Source: Rhodocyclaceae bacterium (GTDB lineage: Bacteria > Pseudomonadota > Gammaproteobacteria > Burkholderiales > Rhodocyclaceae). From it: a stretch of 64,000 nucleotides of DNA. The translations under genes and the position numbers were made by a program. The notes beneath the pieces were generated by a model. That model was not told the origin of the DNA. It was given only the letters and a program-made list of their open reading frames with translations, and made no database searches. The stretch spans positions 124,001 through 188,000 of the forward strand of contig JADKHX010000009.1 in NCBI GenBank assembly GCA_016721505.1, read 5' to 3'. This document shows, piece after piece, positions 17,304 through 26,563 of the stretch; position 1 is the first letter of the stretch, and each line of letters begins with the position of its first letter.

Positions 17304-19202
17304 TTACTTACTCCAATCGACCTGAAAACTGTAGTGACCGAGCGCATTGGCCAGAGCTTCGTGGGCAGTTTTCAGTTTGATCTTTGCCAGCAATCCGCGA
17401 CGCGGATCCTGAATCACATCGATATCAATGTCTGTCACACCGATCTGCGCCGCTTCCTTGAGGATCGTCTGTTTTATTTCCATACGCAGTAGCGCCGGCT
17501 TGAAAATCTTGCCAACGGCGGTTACCGGCAACTGCTCAAGAATCTCGACGCGCTTTGGTATCGCCGCACGCTCGCTGATGTGCTGGGTGGCAAATGCCAG
17601 CAAGGCTTCGGCCGCCACCTGTGCGCCTGGCCGCAGCTGGACATAGGCGACTGGCACCTCGCCGGCATAAGGATCGGGACAGCCGACTGCCGCTACCATG
17701 GCGACGGCCGGATGCGCTTGCAATGCTTCTTCGATGACTTTCGGATCGATGTTATGACCACCGCGGATAATCAGCTCTTTCTTGCGTCCAGTGAGCCAGA
17801 AATAGCTGTCAGCATCTTCGCGCCCCAGGTCGCCGGTGTTGAGCCAGCGTGCGCCATTGATATCCAGCCACACGCCACGGTTTTGGCTTTCTTCCAAGTA
17901 GCCGGCAAATACGTTAGGTCCCTTGATCACTATCGTGCCCACTTCGTCCGTCGTGGCAAAGCGGACAAAGGCGCCATGTTCGTCAAGTATCGCTGCGCGC
18001 ATATCCTGATAAGCCAAGCGCAGGCCAATGGAGCCGACCCGCGATTCGCCATCCGGCGGATTGGAAGTTGATGCGCAGGCTGCTTCTGTCAGACCGTAAC
18101 CCTCCAATATCCGCACACCGGTTTTGCGCTCAAATTCGCGGAACAACTCAACTGGCATCGGCGCTGCGCCACAAAGCGCATAGTGCAGGCTGGAGATGTC
18201 ATGATCGTTGGTCGGTAGTTGCAGCAGTGCGGCATATATCGTCGGCACGCCGGAAAACAAATTGATCCGGTAGTGGGCAACGATTTCCCAAAAGCGCGCG
18301 AGCACAGCACCGCGATAACCTTGCGGTGTCCCAAGCACTACGTGATCGCCTTCCATCCACGGAAACAGACCGGTGACCAATTGTCCATTCACATGAAACA
18401 GCGGCAAGCCGCAAAACAGGGTGTAGGCCTCACTGCGCGGCTGCATGTTGGCACTCAGCGCCCAGGCATCAAAGACTTCGGCACCGTGCGTGCGCACTGC
18501 AATTTTGGGCAGCCCGGTGGTGCCGCCGGTACAAAAATAGGAGCTGCGGTCGGTGGACAAAATCTTGCGGCCGCTCTTCAAATGATCCGATGGCTGCGTA
18601 GCCATTTGCGTACGCAAATCATTGATCGACCACTGGTTGTAACGGCCGCGTGCCACGGCAATCGCCTCGGTCAATTTGCTTGCCGTGGCCGCAGGAAGGT
18701 AAGGCGCGGCGCTGACCCAAAGCACCTGTTGGACACTCGGTGCTGAGGCCAAATTCGCTTCAATCTTTTGCCACAAATCATTGTCAGGCGACGGCGCCAT
18801 GGTGACCACAAGCTTGGCTTTCGCCGCATGCAGCAACTCGGTGATCTGCGGACCATCCAGCATCGGGTTGATCGCCATCACAATTCCGGCAGCCTCGCCG
18901 CCCCAAATCGTGAAATGGGTTTCCGGCAGATTCGGTAAGACGAAGGCAACCACATCGCCGGCTGCAATGCCTATGTCGTGAAACACATTGGCGGCGCGCG
19001 TGATATCGGCGAATAGTTCGGCATAAGTCCATGTGTGTGCTTCTGTAAAGCGCTGAGCATCAAGAAAAAAACTCAATGCCGGTACATTTGGCAATTTTTC
19101 CGCTGTGCGCTTGATCGCTGCGTAGGTGCTCGTGGGGAGATCACGTTGCGCAAGCGGGATCGATTCAATCTGTCGTATATCGGCAATGTTGCGAACGGCC
19201 AT
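17304..19202 (-). CDS. AMP-binding acyl-CoA synthetase
   Basis: A 632-residue adenylate-forming ligase that activates a carboxylic acid as its CoA thioester. The P-loop is SSYFCTGGTTGLPKIAV, a variant of the usual SGTTG motif. Other motifs are GYGLTEAACAST, the hinge region WLNTGDLGREDADSYFWLTGRKKELI, and the C-terminal GKIFKPALLRMEI with the catalytic lysine. AAGGAAT lies before the start. It follows the flavin monooxygenase by 13 bases and so closes the catabolic operon. It probably activates the aromatic or aliphatic acid of that pathway; the substrate is inferred. Confidence 0.87.
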   Translation of the reverse strand: MAVRNIADIRQIESIPLAQRDLPTSTYAAIKRTAEKLPNVPALSFFLDAQRFTEAHTWTYAELFADITRAANVFHDIGIAAGDVVAFVLPNLPETHFTIWGGEAAGIVMAINPMLDGPQITELLHAAKAKLVVTMAPSPDNDLWQKIEANLASAPSVQQVLWVSAAPYLPAATASKLTEAIAVARGRYNQWSINDLRTQMATQPSDHLKSGRKILSTDRSSYFCTGGTTGLPKIAVRTHGAEVFDAWALSANMQPRSEAYTLFCGLPLFHVNGQLVTGLFPWMEGDHVVLGTPQGYRGAVLARFWEIVAHYRINLFSGVPTIYAALLQLPTNDHDISSLHYALCGAAPMPVELFREFERKTGVRILEGYGLTEAACASTSNPPDGESRVGSIGLRLAYQDMRAAILDEHGAFVRFATTDEVGTIVIKGPNVFAGYLEESQNRGVWLDINGARWLNTGDLGREDADSYFWLTGRKKELIIRGGHNIDPKVIEEALQAHPAVAMVAAVGCPDPYAGEVPVAYVQLRPGAQVAAEALLAFATQHISERAAIPKRVEILEQLPVTAVGKIFKPALLRMEIKQTILKEAAQIGVTDIDIDVIQDPRRGLLAKIKLKTAHEALANALGHYSFQVDWSK

Positions 19203-19215
19203 GGATAGATTCCTT

Positions 19216-20826
19216 CTAGTCAGTCACCGCGGTAGGCGGCGTTTTCGGGGCGGACAGCAAGTCGATGCTGGCATCGATCAGCGTGGCGGCATCGACAGAT
19301 GGGCCATCGGTAATGATTGAGTGATCCGGGCGGACTACGGCAAGCCATCCGATCGGTGCGAGGCTGGGCAACATTTCGCCGTTGATGTCTTCCCAGACGT
19401 TTGCGCCAACGCTGCGGCACAAAGCTTGGCCGCGGTAGCACAACTGGAAGCAGCGTCCACCAACCGCTTGCCATCGTGCAAGCTGATCGGCGGTCAGTAG
19501 TGTCGCCGGATCGATGCCGAAACCGACCAGACTTAGATGGTCTCCAAGCGCATCATCACTCCATGCATAGGCGCCATCTGCGTGGCGCAATAAGGCCTGC
19601 GGAAAGTGCGAGCCGCGCACCAACGCTGAGGTGCTTTTTCCCTTCACCAACAGACCATCATGAAACCGATTTTCGGGTTTGATCTTCAAGTCATCAATCC
19701 ACGCGCCGATGATCGGCAGACTGCGCAAGAGGCGCACCAAGCCGTGGGTGAAGAAGGCTTTGATGGCATTGCTGGGCATAATCAATTTGCCCATCAGGGT
19801 GGCCAGAGCTATCATGTCGGCGGCGTGTTGCCGCCGCTCCGTATCGTAGGTATCAAGAATCTGCGGTGCGGCGCGGCCGTGAATCACCCACGCCAGTTTC
19901 CAGCCGAGATTGGCTGCATCGCGCAGCCCGGCACAAAGACCCTGGCCGACGAACGGTGGGGTGATGTGGGCGGCATCACCGATCAAAAATGCACGGCCTT
20001 TCTGAAACTTGGAGACGACGCGGGCGTGAAAGCGATACACCGCGCTGCGCTCGATGCTGACCTCATCTGGTTTTGCCCACGGCGTCAACAGTTGCCGAAT
20101 TTTTTCCGGCTGCAACATTTGCTCGCGGGTTTCACCAGGTTGCAGCATGAATTCCCAACGCTCGCGACCAGCGGGTGCAGGCATGTGTGGCGTCGGCCGT
20201 TTCGGATCGCAAATGAACTCAATATGATCCATTGGTTTTGCGGTCTTGGACGCATCGATGATCAGCCAATCTTCGATGTAAGTTGCCCCTTGAAAACCGA
20301 GTTCGAGCAATTCGCGCACTCTTGAGCTGGCACCGTCTGCCCCGATCAGGTAACGCGCATTGACCACGTGTCGGTTGCCATCAGCAGTTTTCAATTCAGC
20401 ATCAATGCCAGACCTTGTTTCGCTGAAACTCACCAATTCTGTTTGCTGCGCCAGCACGATCTGCGAATAGGCCTGCATCTGTCGCCGCAGTGCATGTTCC
20501 AATTCCGGCTGAAAGAAAGTCACCAATTTGGGATGACCATCGAGACAGCCGGTGGTCTTGAAATGGGCGAATTCGCCAAAGTAGGGCGAGTGCATGCGCA
20601 CGCAGGGGATTGCCACGCGTGCAAAAGCGTCCTCGCTCAATCCGGCCATTTGCAGAATCCGCAAGGCCTCATTGTCCAGAGCGATGGCACGCGGATGGGT
20701 CAGCACATCTGCTGCCTTGTCGATAATCAAGGCGCTAACGCCATAGCGGCCGAGCAGATTGCCCAGCGTAACGCCAGTTGGTCCTGCGCCGACGATGAGA
20801 ACATCGATGCTGGTGGGCAAGCTCAC
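19216..20826 (-). CDS. FAD-dependent aromatic monooxygenase, MhpA-like
   Basis: A 536-residue class A flavoprotein hydroxylase. It has the dinucleotide motif VLIVGAGPTGVTLGNLLGRYG, the DG motif ARYLIGADGASSRVRELL, and the GD motif GRAFLIGDAAHITPPFVGQGLCAGLRDA with NLGWKLAWVIHG. The closest named family is 3-(3-hydroxyphenyl)propionate hydroxylase and related phenol hydroxylases, which add an ortho hydroxyl with NAD(P)H and O2. It starts 5 bases after the FAH-family gene, in a tight operon with an extradiol-type dioxygenase that could cleave its catechol product. Confidence 0.85.
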   Translation of the reverse strand: MSLPTSIDVLIVGAGPTGVTLGNLLGRYGVSALIIDKAADVLTHPRAIALDNEALRILQMAGLSEDAFARVAIPCVRMHSPYFGEFAHFKTTGCLDGHPKLVTFFQPELEHALRRQMQAYSQIVLAQQTELVSFSETRSGIDAELKTADGNRHVVNARYLIGADGASSRVRELLELGFQGATYIEDWLIIDASKTAKPMDHIEFICDPKRPTPHMPAPAGRERWEFMLQPGETREQMLQPEKIRQLLTPWAKPDEVSIERSAVYRFHARVVSKFQKGRAFLIGDAAHITPPFVGQGLCAGLRDAANLGWKLAWVIHGRAAPQILDTYDTERRQHAADMIALATLMGKLIMPSNAIKAFFTHGLVRLLRSLPIIGAWIDDLKIKPENRFHDGLLVKGKSTSALVRGSHFPQALLRHADGAYAWSDDALGDHLSLVGFGIDPATLLTADQLARWQAVGGRCFQLCYRGQALCRSVGANVWEDINGEMLPSLAPIGWLAVVRPDHSIITDGPSVDAATLIDASIDLLSAPKTPPTAVTD

Positions 20827-20831
20827 GTCAA

Positions 20832-21779
20832 CTACTCCGCTACGATGGTGTGTTGTTGCACACCTAAATCAATGCGACCATCGCTACTGCTAATACGCAA
20901 TTCGAGCTTGTCACCGGCTTTCAGATACTGGGTTCGCGCTGACTGTTTTTTGATGAACAGCGGCCACTTTTTTTGTTCCGGAATCATCGCGAAAATTCGC
21001 ATCATCAGTGGAGATGGCAGACCAAGCGCGCAACCTGCCGGCGTGCCGGTCATCAATACATCACCAGCGGCGAAGTCGGCAATTTGTGAGAACTCATTGA
21101 GTGTTTCTACCGGCTTGAATACCAACTCCGCAGTCGAATCGCTTTGTCGTATTTGGCCGTTGACCTTGAGCTCCAGGTTGAGCTTGTCAAGGTAGTGCAT
21201 GTCCTCTTTGTCGAGTAGGCAAAGCACCGGTCCGAGCGGGCAGAAGCTGCGATAACTCTTACCCTTATGAAACTGCATTTGTGGAATTTGAATGTCGCGT
21301 GCGGAGACGTCGTTACCGATACAAATGCCGGCGACGAACTCGTGCAGGTTTTCTGCCGTCACTTGTTGCGGGCCGGTTGTTGCCTTACGCAACACCAGGG
21401 TCAGCTCAATTTCATAGTCGAGCAGTTGCACGTGTTTGGGTTTGACAATTTCACCAGTCGGCCCGGTCACCGAGGCAGCTGACTTGGTGAAAAACATATT
21501 GAATCGCTTGGCATCGGGATCCATCCCCGAATCAATCATGTGCTGGCGGTAGTTGGCGCCTTGGCAATACACCATGGTCGGCGTTGTGATGGGTGACAAA
21601 AGTCGCACACCAGAGAGGGGTTGCGACGCTCCACCTGCGGCCTCCAGCAGACGTTCCTTGGGCAGCGCCAGCAGTTCGGCGGTGGTGGTGCAGGCAAGGT
21701 TCAGCGTGCGTACCTGCGCGGCGTCAAGCAGACCCCAGTGGGTGGCGTTGTTGAGTTCAAAACGGACGATGTTCAACAT
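20832..21779 (-). CDS. fumarylacetoacetate hydrolase-family protein
   Basis: A 315-residue FAH-superfamily enzyme with metal-site motifs LLDYEIELTLVL (DxExE) and GICIGNDVSARDIQ, and TGTPAGCALG near residue 235. The family includes fumarylacetoacetate hydrolase, fumarylpyruvate hydrolase and 2-oxo-hept-3-ene-1,7-dioate hydratase/decarboxylases. In this operon, between a dioxygenase and a hydroxylase, hydrolysis or hydration of a ring-cleavage product is the natural role; the exact reaction is not decided. Confidence 0.85.
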   Translation of the reverse strand: MLNIVRFELNNATHWGLLDAAQVRTLNLACTTTAELLALPKERLLEAAGGASQPLSGVRLLSPITTPTMVYCQGANYRQHMIDSGMDPDAKRFNMFFTKSAASVTGPTGEIVKPKHVQLLDYEIELTLVLRKATTGPQQVTAENLHEFVAGICIGNDVSARDIQIPQMQFHKGKSYRSFCPLGPVLCLLDKEDMHYLDKLNLELKVNGQIRQSDSTAELVFKPVETLNEFSQIADFAAGDVLMTGTPAGCALGLPSPLMMRIFAMIPEQKKWPLFIKKQSARTQYLKAGDKLELRISSSDGRIDLGVQQHTIVAE

Positions 21780-21802
21780 GATGTCTCTCCTTGAAATTAT
21801 TT

Positions 21803-22906
21803 TTAGGCGCTACGAATTAAGTTGACCAAGCGCTTGAATGACAAATCGTCATTGCTGCGCAGGCGACTGGCGATGGTACGGATCAACTTCAGACTAGGGT
21901 GCTTGCCGGCCATGTCAGCATTGAGCGGCGGACCCCATTGATGCATCGATTCGGGGTGAATGGGGTGGTAGCCGGCGGGCACGCTGCTATCAAAGACGTC
22001 GCCATCGCTGTAGTGCTCAAACATATCGCCCAAGGGATCGCGCCAATAATCAAATAACTGGCTGCCAAGGATATGGCGACCGATACCCCATGTATGGCGG
22101 TATTTATGTCGGCGCAGGAATTCGCCGCCGGCGGCTACGCTGTCTAAACCGTTGACTTCAAATGCGGTATGCATATGCCCGGTCTCGACGGCGGAGGCGA
22201 CTGCCAAGGTGTGGTGGTCTGCAGGTAGATCGCCAAGGTCGCAACGCATGAATGCGACGACCGGCAACGGATCGTTCTCCATTAATTGAAAATCCGAGAC
22301 AATCAGGCCAAAGTTCTGTTGATACCAGACGATGCTCTCGGCGATCCGGCGGACACCGAGTACGGTGTGGCCAAGTTTATTAATCGTGCAGGGCTGATCC
22401 AGTGCGATGCGGACCGTGGTGTTGACCCGTGGTGTTAGCTTGACGCGATTCTCCAGCGGTGTCGGCGGCAGAGGAAACTCTGGTAAGCGCGCGTAATTCC
22501 AGAGCGCTTCCACCTCGACACCATCGGGATCATGCAACACGACGCGCTTGCCGCCGCGACCGTGATCGGATTCAACAATCGGGGTGTTGTGGGTCTTGGC
22601 CAGGCGCGTCAGATCGTCCTCGCTTGCAACGGCCAAACTAAAGCCGACATAGGCCGCCGGTCCGCGTTCGAGGATGATGCAAGCGGTTTGGTCGCTGGCG
22701 CCACGTAGCAACGCATGATTCTCGCTTTGCGACACCAGTGTTAGCCCGAAGTCGATGAAGAACTTTGAGGCAGCAATCGGGTCTGTGCGGCGAAAGCGCA
22801 AGGCCACCAGTTTTTGTGCGCGGCACACTGGCGCGTGGTGCCGTGCCGGAACGGCACATTGTTGTTCAAGCGGATTAAGTGTGGCTTGCGAGGATAGTCT
22901 GGTCAT
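21803..22906 (-). CDS. VOC-family extradiol-type dioxygenase
   Basis: A protein of about 367 residues with two vicinal-oxygen-chelate modules. The C-terminal module keeps a plausible 2-His-1-Glu metal site: His in KLGHTVLGVRR, His in ETGHMHTAFEVNG, and Glu in GDMFEHYSDGD. The N-terminal module (VALRFRRTDPIAASKFFIDFGL) lacks it. This is the pattern of catechol 2,3-dioxygenase-like enzymes, which open catechol rings with Fe(II) and O2. ATG at 22906 has AGGAAACTC upstream and is preferred over an ATG at 22933. First gene of the catabolic operon, divergent from the TetR gene. Confidence 0.83.
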   Translation of the reverse strand: MTRLSSQATLNPLEQQCAVPARHHAPVCRAQKLVALRFRRTDPIAASKFFIDFGLTLVSQSENHALLRGASDQTACIILERGPAAYVGFSLAVASEDDLTRLAKTHNTPIVESDHGRGGKRVVLHDPDGVEVEALWNYARLPEFPLPPTPLENRVKLTPRVNTTVRIALDQPCTINKLGHTVLGVRRIAESIVWYQQNFGLIVSDFQLMENDPLPVVAFMRCDLGDLPADHHTLAVASAVETGHMHTAFEVNGLDSVAAGGEFLRRHKYRHTWGIGRHILGSQLFDYWRDPLGDMFEHYSDGDVFDSSVPAGYHPIHPESMHQWGPPLNADMAGKHPSLKLIRTIASRLRSNDDLSFKRLVNLIRSA

Positions 22907-22947
22907 GGTTTGAGTTTCCTTTGTTCGCGGCATGCGTTCGGTTGAGA

Positions 22948-23014
22948 TTGAACAACGGTGTTCAATATACTACATAAATTTCAAAAATGTTCAAATAATA
23001 TATAAATTGTTCAA
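22948..23014. promoter_or_regulatory. divergent AT-rich control region with TTGAACA/TGTTCAA sites
   Basis: The region between the dioxygenase and TetR genes holds a perfect inverted repeat TTGAACA-ACGG-TGTTCAA at 22948-22965, and further TGTTCAA half-sites at 22988-22994 and 23008-23014. The surrounding 22934-23069 is much richer in A and T than its neighbours and contains TATAAT-like strings. It is a probable operator for the adjacent TetR-family repressor controlling both directions; binding is inferred. Confidence 0.6.
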
Positions 23015-23069
23015 AATATTTCATTAATGTACAATTATCGACATCGAATTAACCTCGTATAAACCGAAA

Positions 23070-23681
23070 ATGGAAACCATGAACCCCGCACAGCGGCGCA
23101 TCCACCGGGCAGCGCTGCACTTATTCGCAGATAAATCCATCGGCCAGGTCAATGTCAGCGAGCTGGCCAAAGCAGCGGGAGTAGCGCGCGGAACGGTTTA
23201 TAACAACCTGCCGTCAACCGAAGCCTTGTTTGAGGAAGTCGCCAGCCAATTGCAGGCCGAGATGCACCAGCGGATCGCTAATAGTTTCGACGGCGTTAGC
23301 GACCCCGCACAGCGCCTCGCCAATGGCATTCGTTTCTTTATCCGGCGCGCTCATGAGGAGCCGGATTGGGGGCGTTTTTTGGTGCGCTTTGCGTTCAGCA
23401 ACCGCGCGCTACGCAATATGTGGACTGCCCAGCCCGCCGAAGATTTGAAACTCGGCATCGAACAGGGACGCTATCGCCTGCGACTGGATCAAATGACTAC
23501 CGCGCTGACCATGACCGCGGGCAGTACCATCGCCTCGATGACGCTGGTGCTGGAAGGCCACAAGACCTGGCGCGATGCCGGTAGTGAGGTGGCTGAATTG
23601 TCCTTGGTGGCGTTAGGAGTGGCGCCGGAAGACGCGCGCGCTTTGGCGACTGCCGAATTGCCTTTGCTGGCTGCGGTGTAG
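23070..23681 (+). CDS. TetR/AcrR-family transcriptional regulator
   Basis: A 203-residue regulator. The N-terminal helix-turn-helix domain (about residues 5-52) reads AALHLFADKSIGQVNVSELAKAAGVARGTVYNNLPSTEALFEEV; the ligand-binding domain is helical. It is divergent from the aromatic catabolic operon and shares the AT-rich region with TGTTCAA sites, so it probably represses that operon until a pathway intermediate binds. ATG at 23070 and ATG at 23079 are both possible starts. Confidence 0.88.
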   Translation: METMNPAQRRIHRAALHLFADKSIGQVNVSELAKAAGVARGTVYNNLPSTEALFEEVASQLQAEMHQRIANSFDGVSDPAQRLANGIRFFIRRAHEEPDWGRFLVRFAFSNRALRNMWTAQPAEDLKLGIEQGRYRLRLDQMTTALTMTAGSTIASMTLVLEGHKTWRDAGSEVAELSLVALGVAPEDARALATAELPLLAAV

Positions 23682-23779
23682 CCGCGCCGTTACAATCCAG
23701 CCAAAGCGCTTCGCGGCGCAAGTTTGCCGAATCGTTGGCGATTCGAAAACTAACAACCCTAACTCAATGAGGATAGACA

Positions 23780-24754
23780 ATGAAAGCACTGATCTGCGAA
23801 GCATTCGGACCGATTGACAATCTGACCATCAAGGACGTGCCATCGCCGGTTCCCGGTCCGCGTCAGGTGCTGGTTGAAGTCAAATCGGCTTCGGTCAATT
23901 TCCCCGATGCACTGATGGTGCAGGGTCTCTATCAAATCAAGCCACCGGTACCGTTTTCACCCGGTGCTGAAGTTGCCGGCGTGATTAAAGCCATTGGCAG
24001 CGAAGTTAAACGGATTGCGGTCGGTGACAAAGTGATTGCGATGCTTGGCCATGGCGGCTTTGCGCAGGAGTGCATCGCCGAATCGCAAATGGTGATGCCG
24101 CTGCCGGAAGGAATGGACTTCGATACCGGCGCGGCGCTCGTATTGACCTATTGCACCTCCTTGCACGGGCTCAAGAGTTGCGGTGCGCTCAAGGCAGGCG
24201 AAACGCTGGTGGTGCTCGGTGCTGCCGGTGGCGTTGGCGTGGCGGCGATTGAGATCGGCAAGATCATGGGTGCGCGGGTGATTGCCGCCGCGTCAAGCGA
24301 AGAGAAGTTAGCGCTGTGCCGCAAGTTGGGCGCCGACGAGACGATTAATTACAGCACCGAAAATCTTAAAGACCGCATCATGGAGCTGACCGGCGGTAAA
24401 GGCGCCGATGTGGTCTATGACCCGGTCGGCGGCCCCTATACCGAACCCGCTTTGCGTGCATTGGGCTGGCGCGGGCGTTTGCTGGTGGTTGGTTTTGCGG
24501 CAGGTGAGATTCCCAAAATTGCGATCAACCTGACATTACTCAAAGAGCGCTCCATTGTCGGTGTGTATTGGGGTGATTCGGTCAAGCATGATCCTATGGG
24601 TCATCTGGCAAATCTGAAGCAGCTCAACGAGTGGTTTGCTGCGGGCAAGATCAAGCCGGTGGTCAGCGAACGCTTCACGCTCGATCAAGGCAAGGAGGCG
24701 ATTACCTATATCGCCAATCGCAAAGTGCTCGGGAAAATCGTTATCGTTCCATGA
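23780..24754 (+). CDS. NADPH:quinone oxidoreductase family protein
   Basis: A 324-residue zinc-free MDR protein: EVKSASVNFPDALMVQGLYQIKPPVPFSPGAEVAGVI, then cofactor motif LGAAGGVGVAAIEIGKIMGA and DPVGGPYTEPALRALGWRGRLLVVGFAAG, typical of quinone oxidoreductase-like enzymes. TGAGGAT precedes the start. The stop overlaps the pirin start (ATGA), so the two are coupled. It lies downstream of the TetR gene on the same strand. Confidence 0.85.
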   Translation: MKALICEAFGPIDNLTIKDVPSPVPGPRQVLVEVKSASVNFPDALMVQGLYQIKPPVPFSPGAEVAGVIKAIGSEVKRIAVGDKVIAMLGHGGFAQECIAESQMVMPLPEGMDFDTGAALVLTYCTSLHGLKSCGALKAGETLVVLGAAGGVGVAAIEIGKIMGARVIAAASSEEKLALCRKLGADETINYSTENLKDRIMELTGGKGADVVYDPVGGPYTEPALRALGWRGRLLVVGFAAGEIPKIAINLTLLKERSIVGVYWGDSVKHDPMGHLANLKQLNEWFAAGKIKPVVSERFTLDQGKEAITYIANRKVLGKIVIVP

Positions 24755-25656
24755 GCATTGCCAAGGCCAATGATGGACTGATATCGCCGCGTGCGGTTGA
24801 GCGGGTAGTCACCGGTCGCGAGGTCATGGAAGGTGCTGGCGTGCGCATCACGCGGGTGCTGACGCAGGACTTGCAGCGCCGGCTCGATCCTTTCCTGATG
24901 CTCGACATCTTTCGCAGCGACAACCCGGACGATTACGGCGCAGGCTTTCCCGCGCATCCCCATCGCGGCTTCGAGACGGTCACGTTTATGGTCGACGGCC
25001 GCATGCGCCACAAGGACAGCGCCGGCCACCAAGGCTTGGTCGAAAACGGCGGCGTGCAATGGATGACGGCGGGGCGCGGCGTGATTCATTCCGAAATGCC
25101 GGAGCAGGAAAACGGCATGATGGAAGGCTTTCAGCTGTGGCTGAATCTGCCTGCCAGCGAGAAAATGTGCACGCCGTGGTATCGCGATTTCAGCAGCGGC
25201 GATCTGCCAAAGTTCACCACCGAACAAGGCGTGAAAGTTACGGTAATCGCGGGAGAGATTGACGACACAAAAGGTGCGGTACAGCGCGCCGGAACTGAGC
25301 CATTGTTTCTCGATTTGGAGTTTCCGGTTGGCGCAAGCTTTGCCGCGCCACTGCCCGCTGAATTCAACGCCTTTGTGGTCGTCTATCGCGGCTCAGTTGG
25401 TGCTGGTAACACGCCGTTAGTTCAACGCCAAATGGCGATTTTCGCCAACCAAGGTGAGAAAATTGAATTGAAGGCCAGCGAGCGATCGCGAGCGATTTTG
25501 TTGGCCGGTCGTCCCTTGAATGAGCCGATTGCGCAACATGGTCCATTCGTGATGAACACCAACGCGGAACTACATCAAGCGGTGGCCGACTTTAACGCCG
25601 GACGATTGGGTGAATGGCTCCTAAACGGGGGGGAAAACCCCGAGCCTCAGTGGTGA
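24751..25656 (+). CDS. pirin-family bicupin
   Basis: A 301-residue pirin with the N-terminal cupin metal motif FPAHPHRGFETVTFMVDG and MTAGRGVIHSEMP. Pirins bind iron; some are quercetin dioxygenases, others redox sensors or regulators. ATG at 24751 overlaps the upstream stop. In the C-terminal cupin the segment SVGAGNTP (near residues 216-223) is encoded by a dispersed-repeat copy, apparently without disturbing the fold. Function beyond family level is not known. Confidence 0.87.
   Translation: MSIAKANDGLISPRAVERVVTGREVMEGAGVRITRVLTQDLQRRLDPFLMLDIFRSDNPDDYGAGFPAHPHRGFETVTFMVDGRMRHKDSAGHQGLVENGGVQWMTAGRGVIHSEMPEQENGMMEGFQLWLNLPASEKMCTPWYRDFSSGDLPKFTTEQGVKVTVIAGEIDDTKGAVQRAGTEPLFLDLEFPVGASFAAPLPAEFNAFVVVYRGSVGAGNTPLVQRQMAIFANQGEKIELKASERSRAILLAGRPLNEPIAQHGPFVMNTNAELHQAVADFNAGRLGEWLLNGGENPEPQW
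25394..25419 (+). repeat. short dispersed repeat, copy 5 (inside the pirin gene)
   Basis: CAGTTGGTGCTGG, TA, ACACGCCGTT: a near-complete copy read as SVGAGNTP within the pirin coding sequence. Confidence 0.8.
25616..25646. terminator. possible stem-loop at the pirin/prmB convergent ends
   Basis: GGCT and CGGGG (25616-25630) can pair with CCCCG and AGCC (25638-25646) around an A-rich loop, inside the last codons of the pirin gene and just before the prmB stop on the other strand. No clear U tract follows. Confidence 0.35.
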
Positions 25657-25666
25657 CTGGATATGA

Positions 25667-26563
25667 TTACTTGGGTAAATCTTCTCGCCGAAGCAAAAAC
25701 ACTTTACCTTGTGCGTGTTCAGTATCAAGCCAAGTCAATTCAAGTTCCGGGAAGGCCGCATCAACCAAATCGCGGTTGTGTCCGACTTCTATCGCGATCA
25801 CGCCGGTGGGCGTTAGATGTTTTCCAGCGCTCGCAAGAATTCGCCGCACTACATCTAGCCCGTCGCTGCCTGCTGCCAATGCCAGTGCGGGTTCGTGGCG
25901 ATATTCCGGCGGCAGAGCGTCCATCGCCTCAGTCGTGACATAGGGCGGATTGCTGATGATCAAATCGTAGCGGCGGTTTTTCACCGCGGCGAACAAATCG
26001 GATTCGATGGCATGCACGCGGTTGCTCAAATCGTAGTCGTCAATGTTGCGACGGGCGACGGCGAGCGCATCGGGTGAAAGATCAATTGCATCAATTTCCG
26101 CATGCGGAAAAACATGCGCCATGACGATGGCCAGACAGCCCGAGCCGGTGCACAAATCCAGCGCACGGGTCAGGGTGTCGGGGTCTTCAACCCACGGCGC
26201 GAAACCGTCTTCGAGCAATTCGGCGAAATACGAACGTGGCACGATCACGCGCTCGTCGACATAAAAACGCAGCGGCCCCAGCCAGGCTTCTTGCGTCAAA
26301 TACGCCACCGGTACATGCCTGGTGATGCGCTGTTGCAAGCGATCAAGCAGCACCAGACGTTCGCTGTGTGTGAGTCGTGCGTCGAGGAAAGGTTCGAGCC
26401 GGTCGCGTGGTAGTTTTAATGTGGCGAGTATCAACCACGCCGCTTCGTCCCAAGCGTTGTCGGTGCCGTGACCATAAAACAATCCGGCTTCTTCAAAGCG
26501 CGTAATAGCCCAGCGCAGCCAGTCGCGCAGGGTGATAAGTTCATCGAGCGCGCTGTTAATCAC
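25667..26563 (-). CDS. prmB: ribosomal protein L3 glutamine methyltransferase
   Basis: A 298-residue class I methyltransferase with SAM motif ALDLCTGSGCLAIVMAHVFP and catalytic NPPY in DLIISNPPYVTTEAMDALPPEYRHEP. The N-terminal domain (LITLRDWLRWAITRFEEAGLFYGHGTDNAWDEA) is characteristic of PrmB rather than PrmC. It methylates a glutamine of ribosomal protein L3. The GTG start overlaps the dapE stop (GTGA), indicating translational coupling. Confidence 0.9.
   Translation of the reverse strand: MINSALDELITLRDWLRWAITRFEEAGLFYGHGTDNAWDEAAWLILATLKLPRDRLEPFLDARLTHSERLVLLDRLQQRITRHVPVAYLTQEAWLGPLRFYVDERVIVPRSYFAELLEDGFAPWVEDPDTLTRALDLCTGSGCLAIVMAHVFPHAEIDAIDLSPDALAVARRNIDDYDLSNRVHAIESDLFAAVKNRRYDLIISNPPYVTTEAMDALPPEYRHEPALALAAGSDGLDVVRRILASAGKHLTPTGVIAIEVGHNRDLVDAAFPELELTWLDTEHAQGKVFLLRREDLPK

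Noticed and set aside
20760..20790. GCCAGTTGGTCCTGCGCC resembles the first half of the dispersed repeat.
   Set aside because: It encodes the conserved GAGPTGV of the flavin-binding motif in the monooxygenase and lacks the second half, so chance similarity explains it.
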